64,000 nucleotides of DNA from contig CAJULG010000008.1 in the NCBI GenBank assembly GCA_910587045.1, forward strand, positions 40,502 through 104,501, written 5' to 3'. The notes under the pieces are model-generated. The model saw only the letters and a program-made list of their open reading frames with translations. It was not told where the DNA came from and did not search any database. The translations under genes and the position numbers were made by a program. Source of the stretch: an uncultured Lachnospiraceae bacterium. GTDB lineage: Bacteria; Bacillota; Clostridia; Lachnospirales; Lachnospiraceae. This document shows positions 42,506-51,225 of this stretch, in pieces (positions within the stretch are counted from its first letter, which is position 1; each line of letters opens with the position of its first letter).

Positions 42506-43975
42506 ATGTCCAAACAGGTAATGGATCATGTATATGATGAAGAAGCACCCCATGAGGAATGTGGTGTTTTTGGCGCTTATGATTTTGACGGAGCGGATGT
42601 AGCTCCTTCTATCTATTATGGCTTATTCGCACTTCAGCATCGAGGGCAGGAAAGCTGCGGGATCGCAGTATCAGATACGGAAGGTCCTAAGGGAAAGGTT
42701 CTTTCTTATAAGGGAATGGGTCTGGTCAATGAAGTATTTGAACCGGAGGATCTGGAAAAGCTCAGAGGCAATATCGGTGTTGGTCATGTACGATATTCTA
42801 CGGCAGGCTCCAGTACAAGGGAAAATGCACAGCCATTGGTATTAAATTATGTGAAGGGAACGCTGGGACTGGCACATAACGGGAATCTGACCAATGCACC
42901 GAAGCTTCGACGGGAGCTGGAGTATACAGGAGCTATATTTCAGACTACGATTGATTCTGAGGTGATCGCATATCATATTGCAAGAGAACGGTTACATACT
43001 GCCACGGTCGAAGAGGCAGTGGTACGTGCTATGAAAAAGATCGAGGGCGCATATTCCCTGGTGATCATGAGTCCGCGAAAACTGATCGGGGCCAGAGATC
43101 CTTTTGGCTTTCGGCCCTTATGTATAGGAAGGCGGGATAATACATATTTTCTTGCTTCCGAAAGCTGTGCATTAGATACGGTAGGGGCAGAATTCATCCG
43201 GGATGTAGAACCGGGAGAGATTGTGACGATATCGCCTGATCATGGAATTCAGTCTGTTCAGGATATGTGTCAGGAAAAGCATGCAAGGTGCATTTTTGAA
43301 TATATTTATTTTGCCAGACCGGACAGTCATATTGATAAAATGAGCGTGTATGAATCCCGGATTCTAGCGGGCCGGTGTCTGGCGAAGGATCATCCGGTCG
43401 ATGCGGATCTGGTAGTCGGCGTACCGGAGTCCGGTAATGCGGCTGCTCTTGGGTATTCCATGGAGTCCGGTATTCCATACGGTACGGCATTTATTAAAAA
43501 TACCTATGTGGGAAGAACCTTTATAAAGCCGAAGCAGAGTCAGCGGGAATCCGGTGTAAATGTAAAGCTGAATGTGTTGAAGGAGGTTGTAAACGGAAAA
43601 CGGATCGTCATGATTGATGATTCGATCGTACGGGGAACGACCAGTGACCGGATCATCAGTATGCTCCGGGATGCCGGGGCAACAGAGGTACATGTAAGAA
43701 TCAGTTCACCTCCGTTTTTACACCCTTGTTATTTCGGAACAGATATTCCAGATGAGGATCAGTTGATTGCACATAATAAGACGGTTGATGAAATCTGTAA
43801 GATCATTGGTGCAGATTCCCTGGGATATCTGGAATTGAATCGCTTACCGGAGCTGATTCACGGGAACTGCGGGTATTGTGATGCCTGTTTCAGTGGCAGT
43901 TATCCGATTAAGCCGCCGGAGGAGGATATTCGCGGTGAGCATGAGGAATTTGAACGGGGTTCCCGTAATAGATAG
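42506..43975 (+). CDS. purF: Amidophosphoribosyltransferase
   Basis: Catalyses the first step of purine synthesis, making phosphoribosylamine from PRPP and glutamine. The 489-residue protein has a short propeptide before the nucleophile Cys19 (EECGVFGAY), which is normally exposed by self-cleavage in the Bacillus type. The PRPP loop is VIMIDDSIVRGTTS (about 369-382). Cysteines in HARCIFEY, HPCYFGT and HGNCGYCDAC fit the 4Fe-4S ligands of Bacillus-type PurF. purB follows 69 bases downstream; the other de novo genes are not in the window. Confidence 0.96.
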   Translation: MSKQVMDHVYDEEAPHEECGVFGAYDFDGADVAPSIYYGLFALQHRGQESCGIAVSDTEGPKGKVLSYKGMGLVNEVFEPEDLEKLRGNIGVGHVRYSTAGSSTRENAQPLVLNYVKGTLGLAHNGNLTNAPKLRRELEYTGAIFQTTIDSEVIAYHIARERLHTATVEEAVVRAMKKIEGAYSLVIMSPRKLIGARDPFGFRPLCIGRRDNTYFLASESCALDTVGAEFIRDVEPGEIVTISPDHGIQSVQDMCQEKHARCIFEYIYFARPDSHIDKMSVYESRILAGRCLAKDHPVDADLVVGVPESGNAAALGYSMESGIPYGTAFIKNTYVGRTFIKPKQSQRESGVNVKLNVLKEVVNGKRIVMIDDSIVRGTTSDRIISMLRDAGATEVHVRISSPPFLHPCYFGTDIPDEDQLIAHNKTVDEICKIIGADSLGYLELNRLPELIHGNCGYCDACFSGSYPIKPPEEDIRGEHEEFERGSRNR

Positions 43976-44044
43976 AAGCAGGCTGTATCAATGCAAATGA
44001 ATATTGTAATTTGAGAAGAAAGAAGATGTTAAGGAGGAAATAGA

Positions 44045-45499
44045 ATGAGTAACAATGATATTTATCAGAGTCCGTTGTCTGCCAGATATGCCAGCCGGGA
44101 GATGCAGTACATTTTTTCGTCGGATATGAAGTTCAGAACCTGGCGAAAGCTGTGGATCGCATTGGCAGAAACAGAGTTAGAGCTGGGATTAAGTGAGAAC
44201 GGAAGACCGGTCATTACACAGGAGCAGATCAATGAATTAAAGGCACACGCGGAAGATATCAATTATGATGTGGCAAGAGAACGGGAGAAGCTGGTGCGTC
44301 ATGATGTTATGAGTCATGTTTATGCTTACGGGCAGCAGTGTCCCAATGCGGCCGGCATCATTCATCTAGGAGCCACCAGCTGTTATGTGGGAGATAATAC
44401 AGATGTGATCATTATGACGGAAGCAATGAAGCTGGTGCGGAAAAAGCTGATCAATGTTATTCATGAGCTTGCAAAGTTCGCAAGAGAATATAAGGAACTT
44501 CCTACTTTAGCATTTACGCACTTTCAGCCGGCACAGCCGACAACAGTTGGTAAACGTGCAACGCTCTGGATGGAAGAACTGCTATTGGATCTGAATGATC
44601 TGGAATATATGATCGGGCAGCAGAAGCTGTTAGGATCAAAAGGAACCACAGGGACACAGGCAAGCTTTCTGGAATTATTTAACGGCGATCATGAGAAGGT
44701 ACGCCGGATCGATCAGAAGATTGCAGAGAAGATGGGATTTGCAGAATGCTATCCGGTATCCGGACAGACATATTCCCGCAAGGTGGATTCCAGGATCCTG
44801 AACGTATTATCCGGCATTGCACAGAGTGCCCATAAGTTTTCCAATGATATCCGTCTCTTACAGCATCTGAAGGAGATTGAGGAGCCGTTTGAGAAGAATC
44901 AGATCGGTTCTTCTGCAATGGCCTATAAGCGGAATCCGATGCGTAGCGAACGAATCGCATCTCTGGCAAATTATGTGATCGCAGATGCTGTAAATCCGGC
45001 TATAACTGCAGCAACCCAGTGGTTTGAGCGTACCCTGGATGATTCAGCGAATAAGCGGATTTCTGTACCGGAGGCTTTTCTTGCAGTGGATGGTATTCTG
45101 GATCTGTATTTAAATGTTGTGGACGGGCTCGTAGTATATGATAAAGTGATCTATCAGCGTTTTATGAAGGAGATTCCGTTTATGGCTACGGAAAATATTA
45201 TGATGGATGCAGTAAAGCGTGGCGGAAACCGTCAGGAACTGCATGAGCGGATCCGGGAGCATTCCATGGCCGCCGGAGCTGTTGTCAAGCAGGAAGGAAA
45301 GGAAAATGATCTGGTGGACCGGATTGCCGCCGATCCTGCCTTTGGTATGGCGAAGGAGGAAATTGAGGCGTTGCTGGAGCCAAAGAATTTCGTTGGAAGA
45401 GCACCGCAGCAGACCGAGGAATTCCTGACTGAGGTGATTCAGCCGATCCTGGATGCCAATCAGGATATTCTGGGATTGACAGCAGAAATTACAGTCTGA
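44045..45499 (+). CDS. purB: Adenylosuccinate lyase
   Basis: Acts twice in purine synthesis, splitting SAICAR and adenylosuccinate. The 484 residues belong to the fumarase/aspartase superfamily, with HLGATSCYVGDNTD (about 102-115), the GSKGTTGTQASF block and the signature GSSAMAYKRNPMRSE (about 290-304), whose Ser loop holds the catalytic base. The longer form with a C-terminal domain is typical. AAGGAGG precedes the ATG. A LysR gene follows after 19 bases. Confidence 0.96.
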   Translation: MSNNDIYQSPLSARYASREMQYIFSSDMKFRTWRKLWIALAETELELGLSENGRPVITQEQINELKAHAEDINYDVAREREKLVRHDVMSHVYAYGQQCPNAAGIIHLGATSCYVGDNTDVIIMTEAMKLVRKKLINVIHELAKFAREYKELPTLAFTHFQPAQPTTVGKRATLWMEELLLDLNDLEYMIGQQKLLGSKGTTGTQASFLELFNGDHEKVRRIDQKIAEKMGFAECYPVSGQTYSRKVDSRILNVLSGIAQSAHKFSNDIRLLQHLKEIEEPFEKNQIGSSAMAYKRNPMRSERIASLANYVIADAVNPAITAATQWFERTLDDSANKRISVPEAFLAVDGILDLYLNVVDGLVVYDKVIYQRFMKEIPFMATENIMMDAVKRGGNRQELHERIREHSMAAGAVVKQEGKENDLVDRIAADPAFGMAKEEIEALLEPKNFVGRAPQQTEEFLTEVIQPILDANQDILGLTAEITV

Positions 45500-45518
45500 T
45501 CTGCTTTGGAGAGGGAGC

Positions 45519-46400
45519 ATGAATATAAGTCTGGAATATTATAAGATATTCTATTATGTGGCCAAGTGCCAGAGTATTACAGCTGCGGCAGGAGAATTAT
45601 GCATTTCCCAGCCGGCAGTCAGTCAGGGCCTGAAGCAGCTGGAGCAGGAACTGGGCGCGAAGCTGTTTATACGGACGACCAAGGGTGTAACCCTGACCAA
45701 TGAGGGAATGACCCTTTATACCTATGTGAAAAACGGTTATGAGCAGATTGTTCTGGGAGAACAGAAGCTTCAGGAAATGCTGAATATGACAACCGGAGAG
45801 ATCCGGATCGGTGCCAGTGATATGACATTGCAGTTCTATCTTCTGCCGTACCTGCGCAGATATCACCAGTTATATCCGGATATCAAGGTTACGGTTACTA
45901 ATGCACCGACCCCGCAGACGATTGAACATTTGCAGGCCGGCCGGATTGATTTCGGAATTGTCAGTCAGCCCTTTCCGGTGGAATCTCATTTGCGGATTCT
46001 TCCGGTACGGGAGATACAGGATGTATTCGTAGCAGGCGCCAAATTCTGGAGCTACAAGCAGCAGATGCTTCGATATGAGGATTTAATTTCTCTGCCGATC
46101 ATCAGTCTGGAGGAGGATACCAGTACCAGGCGGTATGTGGATGCATTTCTGGCAGAGAACCATGTAAAGCTGGAGCCGGAATTCGAACTGGCGACCAGTG
46201 ATATGATCGTACAGTTTGCGTTACAGAATCTGGGGATTGGCTGTGTGGTACGGGATTTTGCAGAGCGGTATATTCAGTCGGATGAATTGTTTGTTCTGCA
46301 GTTTGACAAGCAGCTTCCAAAGAGGGAAATCTGTGTAGTGAATGATGAACGGCTTCCGCTGTCGATTGCTTCAGGGAAGCTGATGGAATTGTTGGGATAG
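45519..46400 (+). CDS. LysR family transcriptional regulator
   Basis: A 293-residue regulator with an N-terminal winged helix-turn-helix (YKIFYYVAKCQSITAAAGELCISQPAVSQGLKQLEQELGAKLFIRTTKGVTLT, about 7-60) and an effector domain starting near 90 (GEIRIGASDMTLQFYLLPYL). Effector unknown. It is placed so close to purB that they may share a transcript. It is followed by an AT-rich gap and then the RiPP cluster, so it could also control that cluster; no operator is obvious. Confidence 0.92.
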   Translation: MNISLEYYKIFYYVAKCQSITAAAGELCISQPAVSQGLKQLEQELGAKLFIRTTKGVTLTNEGMTLYTYVKNGYEQIVLGEQKLQEMLNMTTGEIRIGASDMTLQFYLLPYLRRYHQLYPDIKVTVTNAPTPQTIEHLQAGRIDFGIVSQPFPVESHLRILPVREIQDVFVAGAKFWSYKQQMLRYEDLISLPIISLEEDTSTRRYVDAFLAENHVKLEPEFELATSDMIVQFALQNLGIGCVVRDFAERYIQSDELFVLQFDKQLPKREICVVNDERLPLSIASGKLMELLG

Positions 46401-46466
46401 GACTACGACGATATGTGTCGATTTATTTCTATTTTTGTCTCATTTTGTCTAAAATAAAAGATATTC

Positions 46467-46495
46467 TTGAAAACAAGAAAATAGCGTGATAAGGT
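46467..46495 (+). promoter_or_regulatory. Promoter of the RiPP cluster
   Basis: TTGAAA (46467-46472), a 17-base spacer and TAAGGT (46490-46495) with an extended TG (46487-46488). The start near 46502 is about 30 bases before the first radical SAM gene. Direct repeats of TTTTGTCT (near 46433-46450) lie just upstream and could be a regulator site. Confidence 0.5.
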
Positions 46496-46533
46496 AAAGA
46501 AAAAGTACAGGTTAATAAACAGGGGGGGACAGA

Positions 46534-48039
46534 ATGAAAACCTTATGCGTATTGTCATTTGAAACAGCAGCCGGAAATAAATATATCTATGATGGCAATA
46601 CCGCAACGGTTTTGCCTGTGGATGACGTTCTCATGGATTGTATTATGGCATTTGGGGAGAAGGATCGTGATAGTGTTCGCCATGAATTGTATGAAAGATA
46701 TGGAAATAGCCGGAAGGTTAATACTGCTATAGCATTTGTAGAGGATTTTATAAAAAATAAAGGAGCCTTTTATCGGGATGGGCAGTATGAACAGAAGGAA
46801 CGAAAATGGTTACATGACTTTGATGGTCATTCTGTTCAATCTGCATTGGAACTGGCAGGTTTTATGGAGCAGATTGTAATTAATGTTACCGAAGATTGTA
46901 ATCTGCGATGCCGGTATTGCTTTCTCTCAGAGACCTATGAGAATACCAGAAATCGGACCGGTGACACTATGAATGAAGCGGTTGCATTTCAAGCACTAGA
47001 CTTTTTCTTTCTTAAGATGAAAAAGATTGCGGAGTATAATCCGGGTAAAATGTGTGCAGTCACTTTTTATGGTGGAGAACCTTTGCTGAATTTTTCTTTG
47101 ATTCAGAAGTGTATTGATTATACGAAGAAAAACTGTCCGGTTTCATTTATTTTCAATTTGACGACCAATGGAATCTTGTTAAAAGGTGAGATCGCTGATT
47201 ATTTAGTTGAAAATCAGGTATTTATATCTGTAAGTCTGGATGGTACAAAGGAAAATCATGATAGAACTCGTGTATGTCCGGATGCTTCCGGAAGTTATGA
47301 AATTGTATACAATAATATAAAGGAGTTTCAGCAGAGATATCCGGAGTACATTCGAATTAATATTTTGTGTGTGTTTGATTATGGAACGGATTTACGAAGG
47401 AATGAAGAGTATTTCAGAAAAGAGAAACTGCCGAGAATCGGGTTTATTAATCAGGTGCTGCCGGATCATACGGATTACTATAAGCAGTTTACAGGGGAAG
47501 AGGAAGAAGCATTCAGAAATGCATATATACAGATGCTGAATCAGTTTTATAATAATAAAAGACAGGGGAGACAACCGTTTGGATATGCGGATATGATGTT
47601 TGAAACAAGTCTGGCTTTGGTTTTATGCAGAGGACGGGCCGAGGATAAACGCCTGCCGATTTTACCATTTACCAACACCTGTATGCCAGGGACAAAGATA
47701 TCCGTAAGAACGGATGGAACCTTTGATATGTGTGAAAAGATTGATTACCATTTTCCGATTGGAGATGTATACCAGGGGTTTGATTATGAGGGAATTGCTG
47801 AAGTAATCAAGTCGTATAATCAAGCCGTGACAGGAGCCTGCCATACCTGCCCGATCTCAAAGGTATGTACGGTATGCTTTGCACGTTGTACTGAAAAAGA
47901 CACTTTTTGTCAGATAGATTGCAGAACACAGATGGACATATTTTTATTTCAGTTGACATTGGTTTATAGCTTGTATGAGGAGAATCCTGACGTTTTTAAT
48001 TACTTTGAAAATAAAGTCGAGTGGACATTTCAGTTATAA
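46534..48039 (+). CDS. Radical SAM/SPASM peptide-modifying enzyme (first of two)
   Basis: Radical SAM enzymes cleave S-adenosylmethionine to make carbon radicals; SPASM members often cross-link peptides. The 501 residues have an N-terminal region (about 1-105) that may bind the precursor leader, then the 4Fe-4S motif C122-N-L-R-C126-R-Y-C129 and FYGGEPLLNF (about 186-195). The SPASM domain is C-x11-G-x4-C (from TNTCMPG, about 388) with a later CHTCPISKVCTVC cluster. GGGGGGGA precedes the start. It is the first gene of a six-gene co-directional cluster with a peptide precursor. Confidence 0.9.
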   Translation: MKTLCVLSFETAAGNKYIYDGNTATVLPVDDVLMDCIMAFGEKDRDSVRHELYERYGNSRKVNTAIAFVEDFIKNKGAFYRDGQYEQKERKWLHDFDGHSVQSALELAGFMEQIVINVTEDCNLRCRYCFLSETYENTRNRTGDTMNEAVAFQALDFFFLKMKKIAEYNPGKMCAVTFYGGEPLLNFSLIQKCIDYTKKNCPVSFIFNLTTNGILLKGEIADYLVENQVFISVSLDGTKENHDRTRVCPDASGSYEIVYNNIKEFQQRYPEYIRINILCVFDYGTDLRRNEEYFRKEKLPRIGFINQVLPDHTDYYKQFTGEEEEAFRNAYIQMLNQFYNNKRQGRQPFGYADMMFETSLALVLCRGRAEDKRLPILPFTNTCMPGTKISVRTDGTFDMCEKIDYHFPIGDVYQGFDYEGIAEVIKSYNQAVTGACHTCPISKVCTVCFARCTEKDTFCQIDCRTQMDIFLFQLTLVYSLYEENPDVFNYFENKVEWTFQL

Positions 48040-48053
48040 GTTGAGGAGGTATT

Positions 48054-49292
48054 ATGACCTATTTGCAGTTATTACCAAATGCTGAATTTGTATATTTTGG
48101 GTTGGATGGATGTGTGTTCCATCTATGGAATCAAAAGCGTTTTCCTTGTGACCGGAAGTCAGCAGCATTATTAAATGAATTGTTGAGAGGAAAACCATAT
48201 GAGGAGGCAGAGTATGAAAATGAATTTAATGAATATCTGCTGGAATTGATGCAGGAGGGAATGCTGTATCCATATTCTACTCCTGTATATCATGAAATAT
48301 ATGAGGCGAAGAGCAGAATGGAAATACGCGGTTTATTTGAAGAGCCACCACAAATGAGACAAATCTACATTCAGGGGGCATCAAAATGTAATTATGCTTG
48401 CAGTTATTGTATGATAGACAAAGATCAAACGGTCGTAAATAACGGGTGTAAAAGCTGTATCCTATGGGGAACTTCTTGTTCGGAGGATACTGCATTGAAC
48501 CAAATAGAAGCAATAAAACGTTTATTGCAGCTTCATCATTCGGATATTACAATATCAGGCGGAAATGTGTTTCTGAATTGGGAGTATATAAGGAATGTAT
48601 TGGACTTGATTTTATCAGAGGATCAGGCGGCAGAGCTTCATATTATACATAACGGTTCTATGGTAACAGATGAGATTCTGCATTATATTAAGGTGCATGA
48701 AATTTATTTAGAAGTTATGGTACTTGGATATGATGAAAGAAGCTGGCAGTCTGTAACCGGAAGTGAGGACGCCTGTCAGGAATTCGGAGAATTAATGAGA
48801 AAAATACGAGAATTTCAGATACGGTATAACTTTGTTTTGATTGGCAGTAAAGAAACCTTGAAGCATATTCAGAAATTTGCGGATGATAATTATCCCGAAG
48901 CTGCAAATAGCATTGTAGAAATAGGTGAGGAAAATGAGAGACTGGCTACTGCTGTGTCTTATGAAGAAAGAATGAGACTGCCCTTGGATGAGTTCTCTTC
49001 CCGAAAACGTTATAACAGATGTCTATATGGAACCCTTGCGCTGGCACTGGATGGAACAATCCGAGCTTGTCCAATGTTTGATGAGACTCTGGCAGATCTG
49101 AAAGAACAGAATCTGGAATATATATTTCAAAGCCGGATTATTGATAAGTATTGGAGAATGACAAGGCAATCCTATTCCTCTTGTGTACAGTGTCCATATC
49201 AATGGCTGTGTTCGGATTGTATGAAAGCATTGGAAACTGCCGGACAGAACGGAGGGAGGACAGGAAGTCTGTGTGAACGAATGGGAGGATAG
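48054..49292 (+). CDS. Radical SAM/SPASM peptide-modifying enzyme (second)
   Basis: A 412-residue radical SAM protein, divergent from the first. The N-terminal 80 residues (LPNAEFVYFGLDGCVFHLWN...AALLNELLRGKPYEEA) look like a PqqD-type leader-binding domain. The cluster motif is C112-N-Y-A-C116-S-Y-C119, followed by extra cysteines in NNGCKSCILWGTSC. A SPASM-like end is visible: CLYGTLALALDGTIRAC (G-x4-C) and CVQCPYQWLCSDC. Two distinct radical SAM enzymes acting on one locus resemble the TrnC/TrnD pair of thuricin CD. The ABC ATPase gene follows by 9 bases. Confidence 0.88.
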   Translation: MTYLQLLPNAEFVYFGLDGCVFHLWNQKRFPCDRKSAALLNELLRGKPYEEAEYENEFNEYLLELMQEGMLYPYSTPVYHEIYEAKSRMEIRGLFEEPPQMRQIYIQGASKCNYACSYCMIDKDQTVVNNGCKSCILWGTSCSEDTALNQIEAIKRLLQLHHSDITISGGNVFLNWEYIRNVLDLILSEDQAAELHIIHNGSMVTDEILHYIKVHEIYLEVMVLGYDERSWQSVTGSEDACQEFGELMRKIREFQIRYNFVLIGSKETLKHIQKFADDNYPEAANSIVEIGEENERLATAVSYEERMRLPLDEFSSRKRYNRCLYGTLALALDGTIRACPMFDETLADLKEQNLEYIFQSRIIDKYWRMTRQSYSSCVQCPYQWLCSDCMKALETAGQNGGRTGSLCERMGG

Positions 49293-49301
49293 GAGAGAGG
49301 A

Positions 49302-50201
49302 ATGGCGGAAACATTATTGCAGATAAGAGAACTTAAGAAAAGCTATGGAAGCAAGACCGTGTTATCGGATATTGATTTTTCCCTGGAAGCTGGAGATATT
49401 CTTGGATATATCGGGCCGAACGGTGCGGGTAAAACAACGACGATGAAAATTATCTGTGGTCTTTGCAAGGCGGATTCCGGTGTTGTTTTAACCGGAACGG
49501 AAGAAGCGAGGCTCCGGATCGGCGTTGTATTTGATCATAATGGTCTGTATCCAAATCTGACAGCAAAGGAGAATTTGCAGTTCTTTTTGAAATTGTATAA
49601 TACTCCGGATGAAGAAAAGGAATTAAAACGGTTATTGGAGTTCGTTGGTCTTTCAGAAGCGATGAATCAAAAAGTAAAGCATTTTTCAAAGGGGATGGCA
49701 CGACGCCTGGTGCTGGCAAGGGCGTTTGTTCAAAAACCGGATTTATTGATCATGGATGAACCCTTTGATGGACTAGATGTTGAAAGTCAGTATCTTATGC
49801 GGAATTTTCTGGAACAGTGGGCAAAGAAGGAAAAGCACGGTATTTTATTTACTTCCCATAATATGAAGGAGGTTCAGGATTTTTGCAATCGTATTGTCTT
49901 TATTAAAGCAGGCAGGATTACGCTGCAGGGAGCAGTGGATGAGTTATTGCAAAAATATTTTAGAGGGCTTCGAATTCATTTGAATGATCCGGGTGAGGGT
50001 AGACGGGTATGTGAGCTTCTTGCCGGATTATATCAAAGGTGTGAACAAAAGGAGGATGAGATTTTCCTGGAAAATTCCAGAGATAAGAATGAAGTGATCA
50101 TGCAGAAATTGATGTCAGGCCAGATTTCATTTTGCGAAATTGCGGAAGTAACAGATAGCTTAGAGGACATTTATATCAGGGAGATGGGCGGGTATGAATA
50201 A
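49302..50201 (+). CDS. ABC transporter ATP-binding protein of the RiPP cluster
   Basis: A 299-residue ATPase of the drug/antibiotic-export (BcrA/CcmA-like) group. Walker A is GPNGAGKTT (about 38-46), the signature is FSKGMARRL (about 127-135), a KG variant of SGGQ, and Walker B is LIMDEPFDGLD. It probably exports the mature peptide or gives self-protection. There is no fused peptidase C39 domain, so a leader protease is not visible in the cluster. The permease start overlaps its end by 8 bases. Confidence 0.9.
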   Translation: MAETLLQIRELKKSYGSKTVLSDIDFSLEAGDILGYIGPNGAGKTTTMKIICGLCKADSGVVLTGTEEARLRIGVVFDHNGLYPNLTAKENLQFFLKLYNTPDEEKELKRLLEFVGLSEAMNQKVKHFSKGMARRLVLARAFVQKPDLLIMDEPFDGLDVESQYLMRNFLEQWAKKEKHGILFTSHNMKEVQDFCNRIVFIKAGRITLQGAVDELLQKYFRGLRIHLNDPGEGRRVCELLAGLYQRCEQKEDEIFLENSRDKNEVIMQKLMSGQISFCEIAEVTDSLEDIYIREMGGYE

Positions 50202-50910
50202 AACGTTTTTAAAAGCAATCTTATGGAAAGAACTGGTATGTTTTTTCCGTAATACATTGGGTATTGTATCTCTTTATATATTACTGCTTTTAGGGACAAA
50301 TATATTTCTGCCGTCCTTGTACATGGAACGGGGAAGTATAACACCCTGGATCAACGAGATGCTGCTGAATAATATCATGGTTTTAGCGGCTACTGTGATC
50401 GTTACAGCGGGAAGTGCAATCATCAGTCAAAGCATGGGGCTGGAGAGACGGGAAGGAATTCTAAAAGTGTTATTAGGCATAGGGCTTCCGCCGGAGTTGA
50501 TATGGCTGGGTCAATACCTGTTTGCATTTTGCTGCAGCTATGTATTGTGGCTGGTTAGTTTTCTGCTGTATTTTATCGGAATTCAGTTGATATATGGCGT
50601 TCAAATTATAATGACTGTCCAATGTCTGTTTTTATCGCTGTTTGTGTTTCCGGTTATAGCGATTCTGATACTGGCAGTCTATGCGGGGCTGTTTTGGACG
50701 GCAAAGAATCAGAATACACAGCTTCTTTATTCTTTACTGCCTGGAATTATTTATCTTCTATCCTTCTGGCTGAATCAGATATTTTCAGAGGGAAGGGTTG
50801 TAATTTCATTCTGGGCAGCAGTGGGTATGCTGGCAGGCAGTATACTGGGAGTATTCCTGATTACAAGATTTATTAAACGGGTAGATGCAGAACGATTATT
50901 TGATTCGTGA
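50194..50910 (+). CDS. ABC transporter permease of the RiPP cluster
   Basis: A 238-residue membrane protein with about six helices (near 20-42, 60-80, 105-130, 140-165, 175-193, 205-228). The family segment GLERREGILKVLLGIGLPPELIWLGQ (about 88-113) is typical of ABC-2 export permeases. It pairs with the ATPase whose last codons it overlaps. The precursor gene follows 66 bases later. No promoter is evident between them. Confidence 0.85.
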   Translation: MNKTFLKAILWKELVCFFRNTLGIVSLYILLLLGTNIFLPSLYMERGSITPWINEMLLNNIMVLAATVIVTAGSAIISQSMGLERREGILKVLLGIGLPPELIWLGQYLFAFCCSYVLWLVSFLLYFIGIQLIYGVQIIMTVQCLFLSLFVFPVIAILILAVYAGLFWTAKNQNTQLLYSLLPGIIYLLSFWLNQIFSEGRVVISFWAAVGMLAGSILGVFLITRFIKRVDAERLFDS

Positions 50911-50976
50911 CCAGATGCCGGTTTCCATATCAGGAGGAGACCTGCGTTTGCAGTGAATATCAAGGAGGTGAGGATT

Positions 50977-51144
50977 ATGGCTTGTACAGAAGGATGGGCA
51001 TGTGCTATTATTTGTGCAGGCGCCCTGGCGGGTGGATGTCTGATTGGCTGTGTTGCAACAGCCGGAGCAGCAACTGTAATAGGTACCGCTGCAGGCGCTG
51101 GCGGTACTGCAGGCGCAACGGTAAGTGCCGCGGTTACAAAATAG
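50977..51144 (+). CDS. Candidate RiPP precursor peptide, sactipeptide-like
   Basis: A 55-residue peptide. An almost perfect AAGGAGGTGA (50962-50971) lies 8 bases before the ATG, the best ribosome site in the window. Residues 1-5 are MACTE. The N-terminal half holds five Cys at 3, 9, 13, 21 and 25 (spacing C-x5-C-x3-C-x7-C-x3-C). From residue 26 on it has no Cys and is almost only Ala, Gly, Thr and Val, ending AAVTK. Sactipeptides link Cys sulfurs in one half to alpha carbons in the other, and this layout fits. A GTG at 50953 would add eight residues (MNIKEVRI) as a leader and remains possible. It resembles thuricin CD beta (a GW start and C-x3-C pairs) in style, not obviously by descent. Confidence 0.85.
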   Translation: MACTEGWACAIICAGALAGGCLIGCVATAGAATVIGTAAGAGGTAGATVSAAVTK

Positions 51145-51158
51145 ACCGGCAGGAAATG

Positions 51159-51201
51159 AAAGGCATCACTTTTACCGGTATGGATAGGGTGGTGCCTTTT
51201 T
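51159..51201 (+). terminator. Terminator after the precursor gene
   Basis: AAAGGCATCAC (51159-51169) pairs with GTGGTGCCTTT (51189-51199, one G-T pair) and a T run follows. It would end most transcripts after the precursor, leaving the next gene at lower level. Confidence 0.7.
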
Positions 51202-51225
51202 GGATGAAAGAGGAGATGGTAGAAA

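Noticed and set aside
44679..44969. - strand frame inside purB
   Set aside because: Shadow of the purB frame with no independent support.
46401..46533. Second precursor peptide gene before the radical SAM genes
   Set aside because: No ATG/GTG frame with a ribosome site and Cys content was found.
50953..50976. GTG start for the RiPP precursor adding eight residues
   Set aside because: Its ribosome site is 13 or more bases away, while AAGGAGGTGA is ideally placed for the ATG at 50977; kept only as an alternative.
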